Part shown: piece after piece, positions 1 through 7,413 of the stretch
Layout of the letters: each line of letters opens with the position of its first letter
How positions within the stretch are numbered: position 1 is the stretch's first letter
Assembly (NCBI GenBank): GCA_016794285.1
Contig: JAEUKO010000052.1
Coordinates: forward strand, 1 to 14,487
Source of the DNA: UBA1573 sp016794285
GTDB lineage: Bacteria > Pseudomonadota > Alphaproteobacteria > Micavibrionales > Micavibrionaceae
DNA length: 14,487 nucleotides
Direction: 5' to 3'
Made by a program: the position numbers and the translations under genes
The notes under the pieces: model-generated
What the model was told of the DNA's origin: nothing
Seen by the model: the letters and a program-made list of their open reading frames with translations, nothing else
The model's database searches: none

Positions 1-1
1 C

Positions 2-1519
2 ATGCAGTCCGCTGCAGATATTTTGCCAATTCAGGTTGCTGATGAAGACCAAGCTGGTGAAGATCTTCGGTTGAAGTATAGATACCTTGATCTGCGCCGT
101 GAGGGGATGCATTCTCGCGTGCGTTTGCGCAACAATGTCATTTCTTCCATGCGTCGTAGAATGTGGGATCATGGATTTCAGGAATTCAACACTCCCATTC
201 TTACGGCCTCTTCTCCTGAAGGCGCGCGGGATTACTTGGTACCCTCTCGGCTGCACCCTGGGAAATTTTATGCTTTGCCTCAAGCCCCCCAGCAGTTCAA
301 ACAATTGCTGATGGTTTCGGGCTTTGATCGGTATTTCCAAATTGCCCCCTGTTTTCGTGACGAGGACGGACGGGCTGATCGTCTTGCCGAATTTTACCAG
401 CTCGATTGTGAGTTTTCTTTCGTAACCCAAGACGATGTCTTCCAAACTATGGAATCAGTAATTGGCGGAGTCTTCGAAGATTTTGCGGGTTGGACAGGAA
501 CTCATCATAGCGTGACCGCTGCTCCGTGGCCTCGTCTGACGTGGGCTGAGGCTATGCTTAAATATGGGTCCGATAAACCGGATTTGCGCAACCCTCTGGT
601 GATTTGCGATGTGACCGAAGTTTTCAAGAGAGAAGATGTAACCTTTAATGCCTTCAAGGGGATCATTGAAAAAGGTGGTGTGGTGCGGGCCATTCGGGCT
701 CCGAAGGTTTCAGATAGGCCACGCAGCTTTTTCGACAAGATCAATGATTGGGCGAAAGGTGAGGGAGCCCCAGGTCTTGGTTATATTCTGTTCGAAGGAG
801 AAGAAGGCAAGGGGCCAATTGCTAAATTTTTGCCTCCAGAAGCTCAAACTCTCTTGCGGAGTCTTGCCGGATTAGAAAATGGCGATGCCGTTTTCTTTGT
901 TTGTGACAAGTCTGCCTCTGCAGCCAAAATGGCTGGAAAAGCCCGCGACAAAATCTGTGATGACATGGGAAACCGCGATCAAGGGGCTTATAAGTTCTGT
1001 TGGATTGTTGACTTCCCCATGTATGAAATGAACGAGAAAACTGGACAAGTTGATTTTGCCCACAATCCATTTTCAATGCCACAGGGAGGGCTTGAAATTC
1101 TTACCACGCAAGATCCTCTGACCGTTCTTGCTTATCAGTATGACTGTGTGTGCAACGGGTTCGAGGTTTGCTCAGGAGCTATTCGTAACCACCGTGCGGA
1201 CATCATGGAAAAAGCTTTTGACATTGCCGGATATGGCAGCGAAGTCTTGGAAAAGAAATTTGGTGGGATGCTGAGTGCCTTCCGCTATGGGGCTCCTCCT
1301 CACGGTGGGTGTGCCTTTGGCATTGACCGGATTGTTATGTTGCTTGCTAACGAACCAAACTTGCGCGAAGTTTATGCGTTTGTCATGAACGGAGCCTATG
1401 AAGATTTGATGATGGGGTCACCGAGCGATGCAACGCCAGAACAGCTTCGGGACCTCCATATTAAGCTGGATATGCCCAAGCCGAAAATGGCTACCACTGA
1501 CGAAAAGAAAACGGCTTAA
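2..1519 (+). CDS. aspS: Aspartyl-tRNA synthetase (AspRS), 5'-truncated by the window edge
   Basis: This class II aminoacyl-tRNA synthetase charges tRNA with aspartate in the cytoplasm. 505 residues are visible against about 590 in the bacterial family, so roughly the first 85-95 residues (most of the OB-fold anticodon-binding domain) lie outside the window, and the Met at base 2 is internal. Visible in order are the hinge (RLKYRYLDLRR), class II motif 1 (around HGFQEFNTPIL), the signature PEGARDYLVPSR, motif 2 (CFRDEDGRADRLAEFYQLD), the bacterial GAD insertion domain (about residues 197-330) and motif 3 (GIDR, with Arg443 of the visible part). YGSDKPDLRNP is typical of bacterial AspRS. Motif 2 has the EFYQLD form common in Alphaproteobacteria. 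Whether the enzyme also charges tRNA-Asn cannot be judged, because the N-terminal residues that inform this are mostly absent. Identity is very secure. Confidence 0.97.
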   Translation: MQSAADILPIQVADEDQAGEDLRLKYRYLDLRREGMHSRVRLRNNVISSMRRRMWDHGFQEFNTPILTASSPEGARDYLVPSRLHPGKFYALPQAPQQFKQLLMVSGFDRYFQIAPCFRDEDGRADRLAEFYQLDCEFSFVTQDDVFQTMESVIGGVFEDFAGWTGTHHSVTAAPWPRLTWAEAMLKYGSDKPDLRNPLVICDVTEVFKREDVTFNAFKGIIEKGGVVRAIRAPKVSDRPRSFFDKINDWAKGEGAPGLGYILFEGEEGKGPIAKFLPPEAQTLLRSLAGLENGDAVFFVCDKSASAAKMAGKARDKICDDMGNRDQGAYKFCWIVDFPMYEMNEKTGQVDFAHNPFSMPQGGLEILTTQDPLTVLAYQYDCVCNGFEVCSGAIRNHRADIMEKAFDIAGYGSEVLEKKFGGMLSAFRYGAPPHGGCAFGIDRIVMLLANEPNLREVYAFVMNGAYEDLMMGSPSDATPEQLRDLHIKLDMPKPKMATTDEKKTA

Positions 1520-1524
1520 TTCCG

Positions 1525-1815
1525 ATGAAACTAAAAGATTTGGATTATCATCTTATCGGTGCGCGGTTTTGTTGTTTGGTCGCTGGGGTTTTGTTTTCTC
1601 AGCTGGGCTCGATTGTGTATGAGGGTAGAGGAAAAGATCGTCCTTCTTCTCCTTCTGCTCAAACGGCAACTGGAGTGATCCGCTCTTCTTCTGCGCCGAA
1701 AAAAACGTCTTCCGTTCTTACCTCCAGTTTTCGGGATCGTGGAAATCGGTCCATGAGGCGAGATCGTCCCTCTCGATATGAGGGACTAAGTTCCTCATAT
1801 GCTCCGGACCCATAG
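1525..1815 (+). CDS. Small Ser/Arg-rich hypothetical protein with one N-terminal hydrophobic segment
   Basis: I do not recognise this 96-residue ORF. It starts 5 bases after the aspS stop, so it could be translated as the tail of the aspS operon, but there is no clear Shine-Dalgarno sequence before the ATG. Residues about 15-32 (FCCLVAGVLFSQLGSIVY) form one hydrophobic segment that could be a membrane anchor or uncleaved signal. The rest is low-complexity, rich in Ser, Arg and Pro, and probably disordered. The last third overlaps several alternative stem-loops (1759-1800), so this stretch may be constrained as RNA rather than as protein. It fills the 324-base interval between aspS and asd, in which no other gene is apparent. 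It may be a genuine small membrane protein or chance open frame; I lean slightly against certainty. Confidence 0.35.
   Translation: MKLKDLDYHLIGARFCCLVAGVLFSQLGSIVYEGRGKDRPSSPSAQTATGVIRSSSAPKKTSSVLTSSFRDRGNRSMRRDRPSRYEGLSSSYAPDP
1776..1800 (+). repeat. Inverted repeat: 11-pair stem, 3-base loop, with a competing upstream stem
   Basis: ATATGAGGGAC (1776-1786) and GTTCCTCATAT (1790-1800) form an 11-pair stem with one G-U pair and a TAA loop. The same GAGGGAC (1780-1786) is also perfectly complementary to GTCCCTC at 1766-1772, so two mutually exclusive hairpins are possible, and CGAGA/TCTCG (1759-1763 with 1771-1775) offers a third. No T-run follows on either strand, so it is not a standard intrinsic terminator. 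It lies between the convergent aspS and asd genes, where it could stabilise a 3' end or act in Rho-assisted termination; that role is inference. Confidence 0.6.
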
Positions 1816-1843
1816 GCCGCAACCAGAATATGGTCGAATATCC

Positions 1844-2860
1844 CTATTTCTTTAAATGGTCGCGGATCAATATTTCGGCGATTTGAACGGCGTTCAGGGC
1901 TGCTCCTTTACGCAGATTATCTGCCACACACCAAAAATTCAGGCCATTTTCAACCGTGCTGTCCTCACGAATCCTGCTGATGAAGACATTGTCTTCTCCT
2001 TGAATTTCAACTGGCGTGACATAAGCCATATCCGATTCCAGATCAATCACGGTTACGCCTTTAGCTTTTTGAAGAATCTTGCGCGCCATCTCTGCTGATA
2101 TATCGTTCTCAAACTCAACATTCACCATTTCCGCATGGCCAATAAAAACCGGAACGCGGACACAGTTGGCGCAAACTTTAATCGAAGGATCTAAAATCTT
2201 TTTCGTCTCAGCTACCATCTTCCATTCTTCTTTGGTCATCCGGTCGTCCATGAAGCTGTCAATTTGCGGAATGACGTTAAATGAAATTTGTTTGGGAAAT
2301 TTCTGTGGATCGGGCGTTTGGTTCATATAAACGCCGCGAGTTTGATTGAACAATTCGTCCATAGCGTCTTTTCCAGCACCGGAAACTGATTGATAGGTTG
2401 AAACTACTACGCGTTTAATTTTTGCAATATCATGAAGAGGTTTGAGAGCGACAACCATTTGAATCGTTGAACAATTCGGATTGGCAATAATATTTTTATT
2501 TTTATACCCGGCGATGGCGTGTGGGTTGACTTCTGGGACAACCAAAGGCACATCGGGATCCATGCGAAAATGACTGGTATTATCAATAATTACTGCGCCG
2601 GCGGCGGCGGCTTTTGGGGCAAACTCTGCCGAGACCTTAGCTCCCGGGGAGGAAAGCACAATGTCTATTCCGCGAAAATCTACTTTTTCAAGATCTTGTA
2701 CCGGAAGATCTTCTTCCCCAAACGGGGCTGTTTTTCCAACGGATTTTGCTGAAGCTATGGCAAGGACCTCGGAAACCGGAAAATTACGTTCGGCCAGAAT
2801 GCTAAGCATTTCGCGCCCAACATTTCCAGAAGCTCCAACAACCGCCACTTTGTATGCCAT
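1844..2860 (-). CDS. asd: Aspartate-semialdehyde dehydrogenase
   Basis: The enzyme reduces 4-aspartyl phosphate to aspartate 4-semialdehyde with NADPH, the branch point leading to lysine/diaminopimelate, threonine and methionine. The protein has 338 residues, normal for the family. The N-terminal Rossmann loop is GASGNVG (residues 9-15). The nucleophilic Cys130 sits in NPNCST, the substrate region STYQSVSGAG contains Gln157, and the catalytic His242 lies in FIGHAEMVNVEF, with Arg235 just before it. All key residues are present. The ATG at 2860 has a GGGG-type ribosome site about 10 bases upstream. The gene stands alone, convergent with aspS and divergent from the hybrid kinase, with about 98 bases between the two start codons. 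No lysine riboswitch fits in that space. Confidence 0.97.
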   Translation of the reverse strand: MAYKVAVVGASGNVGREMLSILAERNFPVSEVLAIASAKSVGKTAPFGEEDLPVQDLEKVDFRGIDIVLSSPGAKVSAEFAPKAAAAGAVIIDNTSHFRMDPDVPLVVPEVNPHAIAGYKNKNIIANPNCSTIQMVVALKPLHDIAKIKRVVVSTYQSVSGAGKDAMDELFNQTRGVYMNQTPDPQKFPKQISFNVIPQIDSFMDDRMTKEEWKMVAETKKILDPSIKVCANCVRVPVFIGHAEMVNVEFENDISAEMARKILQKAKGVTVIDLESDMAYVTPVEIQGEDNVFISRIREDSTVENGLNFWCVADNLRKGAALNAVQIAEILIRDHLKK

Positions 2861-2958
2861 AATGTTTTACCCCATTCTCTTCAAGGTCTGTTTAACTTTT
2901 TGCGATAAGCTCAGAGCGTGCTAATTTTGCCCTTCAAAGTCAAGTGTTCCTTTACCTT

Positions 2959-5193
2959 ATGACCCAAATTCGTCCTTTTTCGCCGTCTGATTTTTACGAC
3001 CACTTGCCGTTCGGGGTTCTGGTCACCGATGAGGATAGCCAGAAAATTCTTTTCGCAAGCGAGATCATGAAGAAATGGCTGGAAGTTCCGTTTCCTGAAA
3101 CGCATGACGTGTTTGACTTGTGGGACAGTCTTGCGGCCACCAATCTATCGTTTGACTCTTCTGTTCAGATTCCGCTCAAGACCAAATGGGTGAAAGTCTG
3201 GTGTGTGGGGGGAATGTGGGACCATCGACCTGCGCGCCTCTTTTTTGTGGACGATATATCGGGCGATCATGAAAACGAGACAAAACTTAAAGAGGCAGTT
3301 GGTGAAGCGGCCGTTGTGAGTGAGATGAAGTCAAATTTTCTAGCAACTATGAGCCACGAGATGCGAACACCGATGCAATCTGTTTATGGGTTGCTTGAAC
3401 TCATGGAGTTTGAACCGTTACCGCTCTCCAGTCTTGAAATGGTTCGCACGGCAAAAAATTCGGCTACGGGGCTGTTGGAAATTTTAGATGATGTGCTTGA
3501 TCTTGCTAAGATTGAGGCTGACAAAATGGATCTGGATTTGTTTGAGGTTCCCGTTCGGACTCTCGTCACAGGTATCGTGGAAGGGTTGTCAGTTAAGACG
3601 CTGGGTAAGTCCTTGTGTCTTCGTGAGGATATTGCCTCTGACGTTCCTACCGTGATAATTGGTGACCCCAAACGCCTTCGTCAGATTTTGATGAATTTGA
3701 CTGGAAATGCTTTGAAATTCACTGAACAAGGTTCTGTGACAATTCGTGTTCTGGTCAAAGATACTCCTCATTTACCTGTTTCAGAAACAGCTTGTTTGCT
3801 GCGGTTTGAAGTGGTGGATACTGGCATAGGAATGTCAGAAGACGTGCAAAAGAAACTCTTTCAGGTCTTTACCCAAGCCGACAGTTCAACTGCACGTAAA
3901 TTCGGAGGGACTGGACTTGGGCTTTCCATTTGCAAAAAACTTGTTGAGCTTATGGGTGGAAAGATAGGTGTTGTTAGCCAGATAGGGAAGGGTTCAACGT
4001 TCTGGTTTGAAATCCCAACTCACGCGGTTATAGGTGGATCAAGTGATCTTACATTACCAGACTTGAATGGGATCAGTGTGCTATCGGTCGAGGACCACCC
4101 CCGTGCCGCCAAAGAAATTTCCAGTTCTTTGCGCTCAATGGGAGCTGTGGTGGATAGTTGTTGTTCAGCGCGAGAAGCAATAGATCTGGTAACGCGCCGC
4201 CCGTTTGATGTTGGTATTATTGACCACGGATTGCCGGATGGGAATGGTCTTGACGTCATTCGATCTATCCTTGAGAGGCGTCCCGAGATGGGGCTTGTCA
4301 TGTACACGGCCCGCGATGACAGTGGATTACAGCATAGTCTTGAAAGTTTAGGGGTTCCCTATTTGGCGAAGCCCGCTAGCCGTCTTGGCCTAGGGCGGGC
4401 GGTTCTTGAATCTGCTTCGCGCAGAACGCACTGTTCAACACATGGTCCATCGCGTCTTTTGATTGCGGAAGATACGCCCAGTGTTTGTGATTTGCTGGAG
4501 CGACAATTGCGCCTTCTGGGAGGGGAGGCCGACTTTGTTCATAGCGGAGAGCAGGCACTGGAAGCTCTTACATCAGGTCAATACGGCATTCTTTTAACAG
4601 ACCTGCATATGCCGGAAATGGATGGATACGAACTGGTTAAAACTATTCGTACTCGTGAAATGAATACGGGAGAGCATATGCCCGTGATTGTACTGACGGC
4701 TGACGTGCAGATGGCCGAGCGAACAATGTATTTAGGGCATGGGTTTGATGAATGTCTTTTGAAGCCGGTTTCGTTAGGTCACTTTAAGAGGTTGCTTGTT
4801 CGCTGGGGTCTGCTTGACTCTCAGAAGGAAATCGTAAAGAAACTTTCTCCGGCGATTGATACGGCATCCTTGGTTGCTCAGATGGGGGCTTTGGATGACA
4901 ACGCCTTAGAAATGTTGGGATTGTTCGAAGGGATGACGCGCCCCTTACTGGAGGGACTGCTGGATGCATTCAAGAGAGAAGACCTGAAGACGCTTAAAGA
5001 GATTTCCCATTCTCTCAAAGGGGCGGCGCGTTCGGCTGGGGCTCTTCCTTTGGGGGATATGGCGGCGGTGATTCAAGACAAAATTGAAGCCGGAGACAAA
5101 CCTTCTCTTGAAGAAATCCGGCAGGTTGAGGGCGAGTTTCAGCGTGTTTGCGGGACTATTCGTACAATGCGCTCGGCTGTGGGCTCTTTCTAG
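2959..5193 (+). CDS. Soluble hybrid histidine kinase (PAS-like – HisKA – HATPase – REC – REC – HPt)
   Basis: This 744-residue cytoplasmic sensor kinase contains a full phosphorelay in one chain. Residues about 10-105 look PAS-like (HLPFGVLVTDEDSQKILFAS) and are followed by a short helix. HisKA has His133 in SHEMRTPM. The HATPase domain shows N-box Asn250 (NLTGNALKFTE), G1 DTGIGM (about 287-292), an F-box (FQVFTQAD) and G2 GGTGLGL (316-322). REC1 (about 372-490) has acceptor Asp422 in IIDHGLPDGNG and Lys471; REC2 (about 498-620) has Asp548 in LTDLHMPEMDG and Lys602. The C-terminal HPt has His684 in SHSLKGAARSAGA. No membrane segment is seen, so the signal is probably internal. I chose the ATG at 2959; an in-frame GTG at 2944 would add five residues, and neither has a good ribosome site. 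No output regulator is adjacent, so the partner is unknown. Confidence 0.92.
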   Translation: MTQIRPFSPSDFYDHLPFGVLVTDEDSQKILFASEIMKKWLEVPFPETHDVFDLWDSLAATNLSFDSSVQIPLKTKWVKVWCVGGMWDHRPARLFFVDDISGDHENETKLKEAVGEAAVVSEMKSNFLATMSHEMRTPMQSVYGLLELMEFEPLPLSSLEMVRTAKNSATGLLEILDDVLDLAKIEADKMDLDLFEVPVRTLVTGIVEGLSVKTLGKSLCLREDIASDVPTVIIGDPKRLRQILMNLTGNALKFTEQGSVTIRVLVKDTPHLPVSETACLLRFEVVDTGIGMSEDVQKKLFQVFTQADSSTARKFGGTGLGLSICKKLVELMGGKIGVVSQIGKGSTFWFEIPTHAVIGGSSDLTLPDLNGISVLSVEDHPRAAKEISSSLRSMGAVVDSCCSAREAIDLVTRRPFDVGIIDHGLPDGNGLDVIRSILERRPEMGLVMYTARDDSGLQHSLESLGVPYLAKPASRLGLGRAVLESASRRTHCSTHGPSRLLIAEDTPSVCDLLERQLRLLGGEADFVHSGEQALEALTSGQYGILLTDLHMPEMDGYELVKTIRTREMNTGEHMPVIVLTADVQMAERTMYLGHGFDECLLKPVSLGHFKRLLVRWGLLDSQKEIVKKLSPAIDTASLVAQMGALDDNALEMLGLFEGMTRPLLEGLLDAFKREDLKTLKEISHSLKGAARSAGALPLGDMAAVIQDKIEAGDKPSLEEIRQVEGEFQRVCGTIRTMRSAVGSF

Positions 5194-5204
5194 ACGGGAA
5201 TATT

Positions 5205-5233
5205 TTGCACAAAAATGTCTTTTCCGCTATAAC
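5205..5233 (+). promoter_or_regulatory. Candidate sigma70-type promoter of rimO
   Basis: TTGCAC (5205-5210) and TATAAC (5228-5233) are separated by exactly 17 bases. The -10 box matches the consensus at 5 of 6 positions; the -35 keeps TTG. Transcription would start near 5240, giving a leader of about 24 bases before the rimO ATG. The box sits in the 70-base gap after the kinase stop, so rimO can be expressed independently of the kinase. Confidence 0.5.
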
Positions 5234-5263
5234 CTCGCCCATACTTGAGAGGTTGGATTAGAT

Positions 5264-6607
5264 ATGTCGGAAAAGAAACTGGCGGTTCCTAAAATCGGAG
5301 TGGTGTCTCTTGGTTGTCCCAAGGCGTTGGTTGATTCCGAACGAATTATGACCCAGCTACGTTCCGAAGGGTATCATTTTTCTGATACCCACCAAGATGC
5401 CGATGTCGTGATTGTTAACACTTGTGGATTTTTAGATAGCGCGAAAGAAGAATCTCTTGCAGCGATTGGTCAGGCTATGAAGGACAATGGCCGCGTGATT
5501 GTCACGGGTTGTATGGGGGCTGAGCCTGAGCAAATTGAAAAAGTATTTCCTAATATTCTTGCGGTAACTGGACCTCATCAATACGAACAAGTGGTCGATG
5601 CTGTCCATGCTGCTGTCCCCCCTGTGCACGATCCATTTATGGATCTGGTTCCAGAGCAGGGGCTTCGCCTAACGCCTCGTCACTACGCCTATCTCAAAAT
5701 TTCCGAAGGTTGCAATAACCGTTGTTCGTTTTGCATTATTCCGAAATTGCGTGGAGATTTGGTTTCTCGCCCTATTCACCATGTGATGTTTGAAGCTGAA
5801 AAATTGGTGAATGCGGGCGTCAAAGAGCTTTTGGTTATTTCTCAAGATACCAGTGCCTATGGCATTGATACCAAGTATGCCGAATATCCATGGAAGGGTC
5901 AGCGGCGTAAAACCAAGTTTCTGGATTTATGCGAGGCGTTGGGAGAACTTGGTGTATGGGTTCGTCTCCACTATGTGTATCCTTATCCTCATGTTGACGA
6001 AGTCATTGAGTTGATGGCTCAGCGAAAAATTCTGCCTTACCTTGATATTCCATTCCAGCACGCTTCTCATTCTGTTCTCAAGGCCATGAAGAGGCCTGCT
6101 GCTCAGGAAAAAACTTTGGAGAGAATCAAAAAATGGCGTGAAGTCTGTCCTGATCTGACCATTCGTTCCAGTTTTATCGTTGGCTTTCCCGGGGAAACCG
6201 AAGACGATTTCGAGTCTCTGTTGGAATGGATGACAGAAGCCAAAATTGACCGCGCTGGGTGTTTCAAGTACGAGAACGTGGCAGGGGCTGTTTCAAACGA
6301 CTTACCGGACCATGTACCGGAGGAGGTAAAACAGGAACGCTGGGAACGGTTCATGGAAATTCAGCGTCAGGTGAGCGATGAGCGGTTGCAAGCCAAAATT
6401 GGTCAGACACTCTCGGTCATTATTGATGAGGTTGATGACGAGGGCGGAGCGGATGCGCGATCTATGGGAGACGCGCCAGAGATTGACGGCAAGGTGTTGC
6501 TGCGCGATGCCCAAGGTTTTTCCCAAGGAGACATTGTTGAAGTCGAAGTGGAAGATGCTGATGATTATGACCTTTACGCTGTGCCTGTGACCCACAATCT
6601 GGGGTAA
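5264..6607 (+). CDS. rimO: Ribosomal protein S12 (Asp) methylthiotransferase RimO
   Basis: RimO is a radical-SAM enzyme carrying two [4Fe-4S] clusters; it adds a methylthio group to the conserved aspartate of ribosomal protein S12. The 447 residues match the family (441 in E. coli). The N-terminal MTTase domain has cluster-binding Cys18 (SLGCPKALVDSE), Cys54 (NTCGF) and Cys83 (TGCMGA). The radical-SAM motif CNNRCSFC supplies Cys150, Cys154 and Cys157, and a C-terminal TRAM domain (about 375-445) binds the S12 substrate. SLGCPKALVDSE favours RimO over its tRNA-modifying relative MiaB. The ATG at 5264 follows a weak purine stretch (GAGAGG, about 10 bases away) and is the only start that preserves the N-terminal motif with a family-like length. 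The gene appears to be monocistronic. Confidence 0.96.
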   Translation: MSEKKLAVPKIGVVSLGCPKALVDSERIMTQLRSEGYHFSDTHQDADVVIVNTCGFLDSAKEESLAAIGQAMKDNGRVIVTGCMGAEPEQIEKVFPNILAVTGPHQYEQVVDAVHAAVPPVHDPFMDLVPEQGLRLTPRHYAYLKISEGCNNRCSFCIIPKLRGDLVSRPIHHVMFEAEKLVNAGVKELLVISQDTSAYGIDTKYAEYPWKGQRRKTKFLDLCEALGELGVWVRLHYVYPYPHVDEVIELMAQRKILPYLDIPFQHASHSVLKAMKRPAAQEKTLERIKKWREVCPDLTIRSSFIVGFPGETEDDFESLLEWMTEAKIDRAGCFKYENVAGAVSNDLPDHVPEEVKQERWERFMEIQRQVSDERLQAKIGQTLSVIIDEVDDEGGADARSMGDAPEIDGKVLLRDAQGFSQGDIVEVEVEDADDYDLYAVPVTHNLG

Positions 6608-6665
6608 AGAGGGCAGTTTTAATAAAAATGCGGAGATAAATATTTCTGGCAAGGCACAAATTTGC

Positions 6666-6695
6666 TTGCGTTGCTGATTCTCCTTATTTTATAAC
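6666..6695 (+). promoter_or_regulatory. Candidate promoter of the rpe – heparinase-like gene pair
   Basis: TTGCGT (6666-6671), an 18-base spacer and TATAAC (6690-6695) resemble a sigma70-type promoter. The -10 box is the same TATAAC as before rimO. Transcription would begin near 6702, leaving a leader of about 34 bases to the rpe ATG. Just upstream, 6649-6669 can fold into a 7-pair hairpin with one bulged G, but it lacks a T-run, so I do not call it a rimO terminator. Confidence 0.4.
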
Positions 6696-6735
6696 TAGAT
6701 GAAGACCGTCCTTTCCTTTTTCAACTATATTTATT

Positions 6736-7413
6736 ATGTCCATTCAGTCCATTCGGATCGCCCCTTCGATTCTTTCTGCTGATTTTTCGCGGCTTGGCGA
6801 GGAAATCTGCGCCCTTGATCGTGCGGGAGCGGACTATATTCACGTTGATGTCATGGATGGACATTTTGTTCCCAATTTAACCATCGGCCCGAGTGTGGTT
6901 AAGGCAATTCGGCCACTGACTGCCAAAGTGTTTGATGTGCATTTGATGATCTCTCCGGTAGATCATTTCCTAAAGGATTTTGCCGATGCTGGGGCAGATA
7001 TTTTAACAATTCATCCTGAAGCTGGCCCCCATTTGCACCGATCACTACAAACGATTAAAGCTCTTGGCAAGAAGGCGGGCGTGGCCCTCAATCCTGCAAC
7101 GCCTATTGAAATGATTCGCGAAGTTATGGATCTGGTTGACTTGGTTTTGATTATGACGGTCAACCCCGGGTTTGGCGGGCAGGCATTTCTTCCCTTGTTG
7201 AACAAAATTGAAGAGGCTCGGCGTTTGATAGAAGCTACAGGTCGCTTGATTGATCTGGAAGTCGATGGAGGGGTGACCCTTGAGAATGCAGAAACTCTTC
7301 GGAAGGCGGGGGTTAATGTCCTAGTTGCTGGAACTGCGGTCTTTAAGAATGGGCCAGAGAGTTATGCTGCGGCTATTTCCTCTTTACGGGGTGGTAAGGG
7401 GGCTTCACCTTGA
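6736..7413 (+). CDS. rpe: Ribulose-phosphate 3-epimerase
   Basis: This TIM-barrel enzyme interconverts ribulose 5-phosphate and xylulose 5-phosphate in the pentose phosphate pathway (and the Calvin cycle where present). The protein is 225 residues, the usual length. Visible motifs in order are IAPSILSADF (8-17), the metal and catalytic site IHVDVMDGHF with His36 and catalytic Asp38, DVHLMI, TIHPEA, the phosphate-loop segment VNPGFGGQ, and the second catalytic Asp177 in EVDGGV. The ATG is fixed by the N-terminal motif, yet the bases before it are pyrimidine-rich with no Shine-Dalgarno sequence. The TGA stop overlaps the TTG start of the next gene, so the two are almost certainly co-transcribed and translationally coupled. 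Confidence 0.97.
   Translation: MSIQSIRIAPSILSADFSRLGEEICALDRAGADYIHVDVMDGHFVPNLTIGPSVVKAIRPLTAKVFDVHLMISPVDHFLKDFADAGADILTIHPEAGPHLHRSLQTIKALGKKAGVALNPATPIEMIREVMDLVDLVLIMTVNPGFGGQAFLPLLNKIEEARRLIEATGRLIDLEVDGGVTLENAETLRKAGVNVLVAGTAVFKNGPESYAAAISSLRGGKGASP

Noticed and set aside
2861..2958. Promoter or riboswitch for asd in the divergent gap
   Set aside because: A TTGACT is present on the minus strand, but no -10 box stands at a suitable distance, and the gap is too short for a lysine riboswitch.
6649..6669. Hairpin after rimO as an intrinsic terminator
   Set aside because: The stem is only 7 pairs with a bulged base and is not followed by a T-run.
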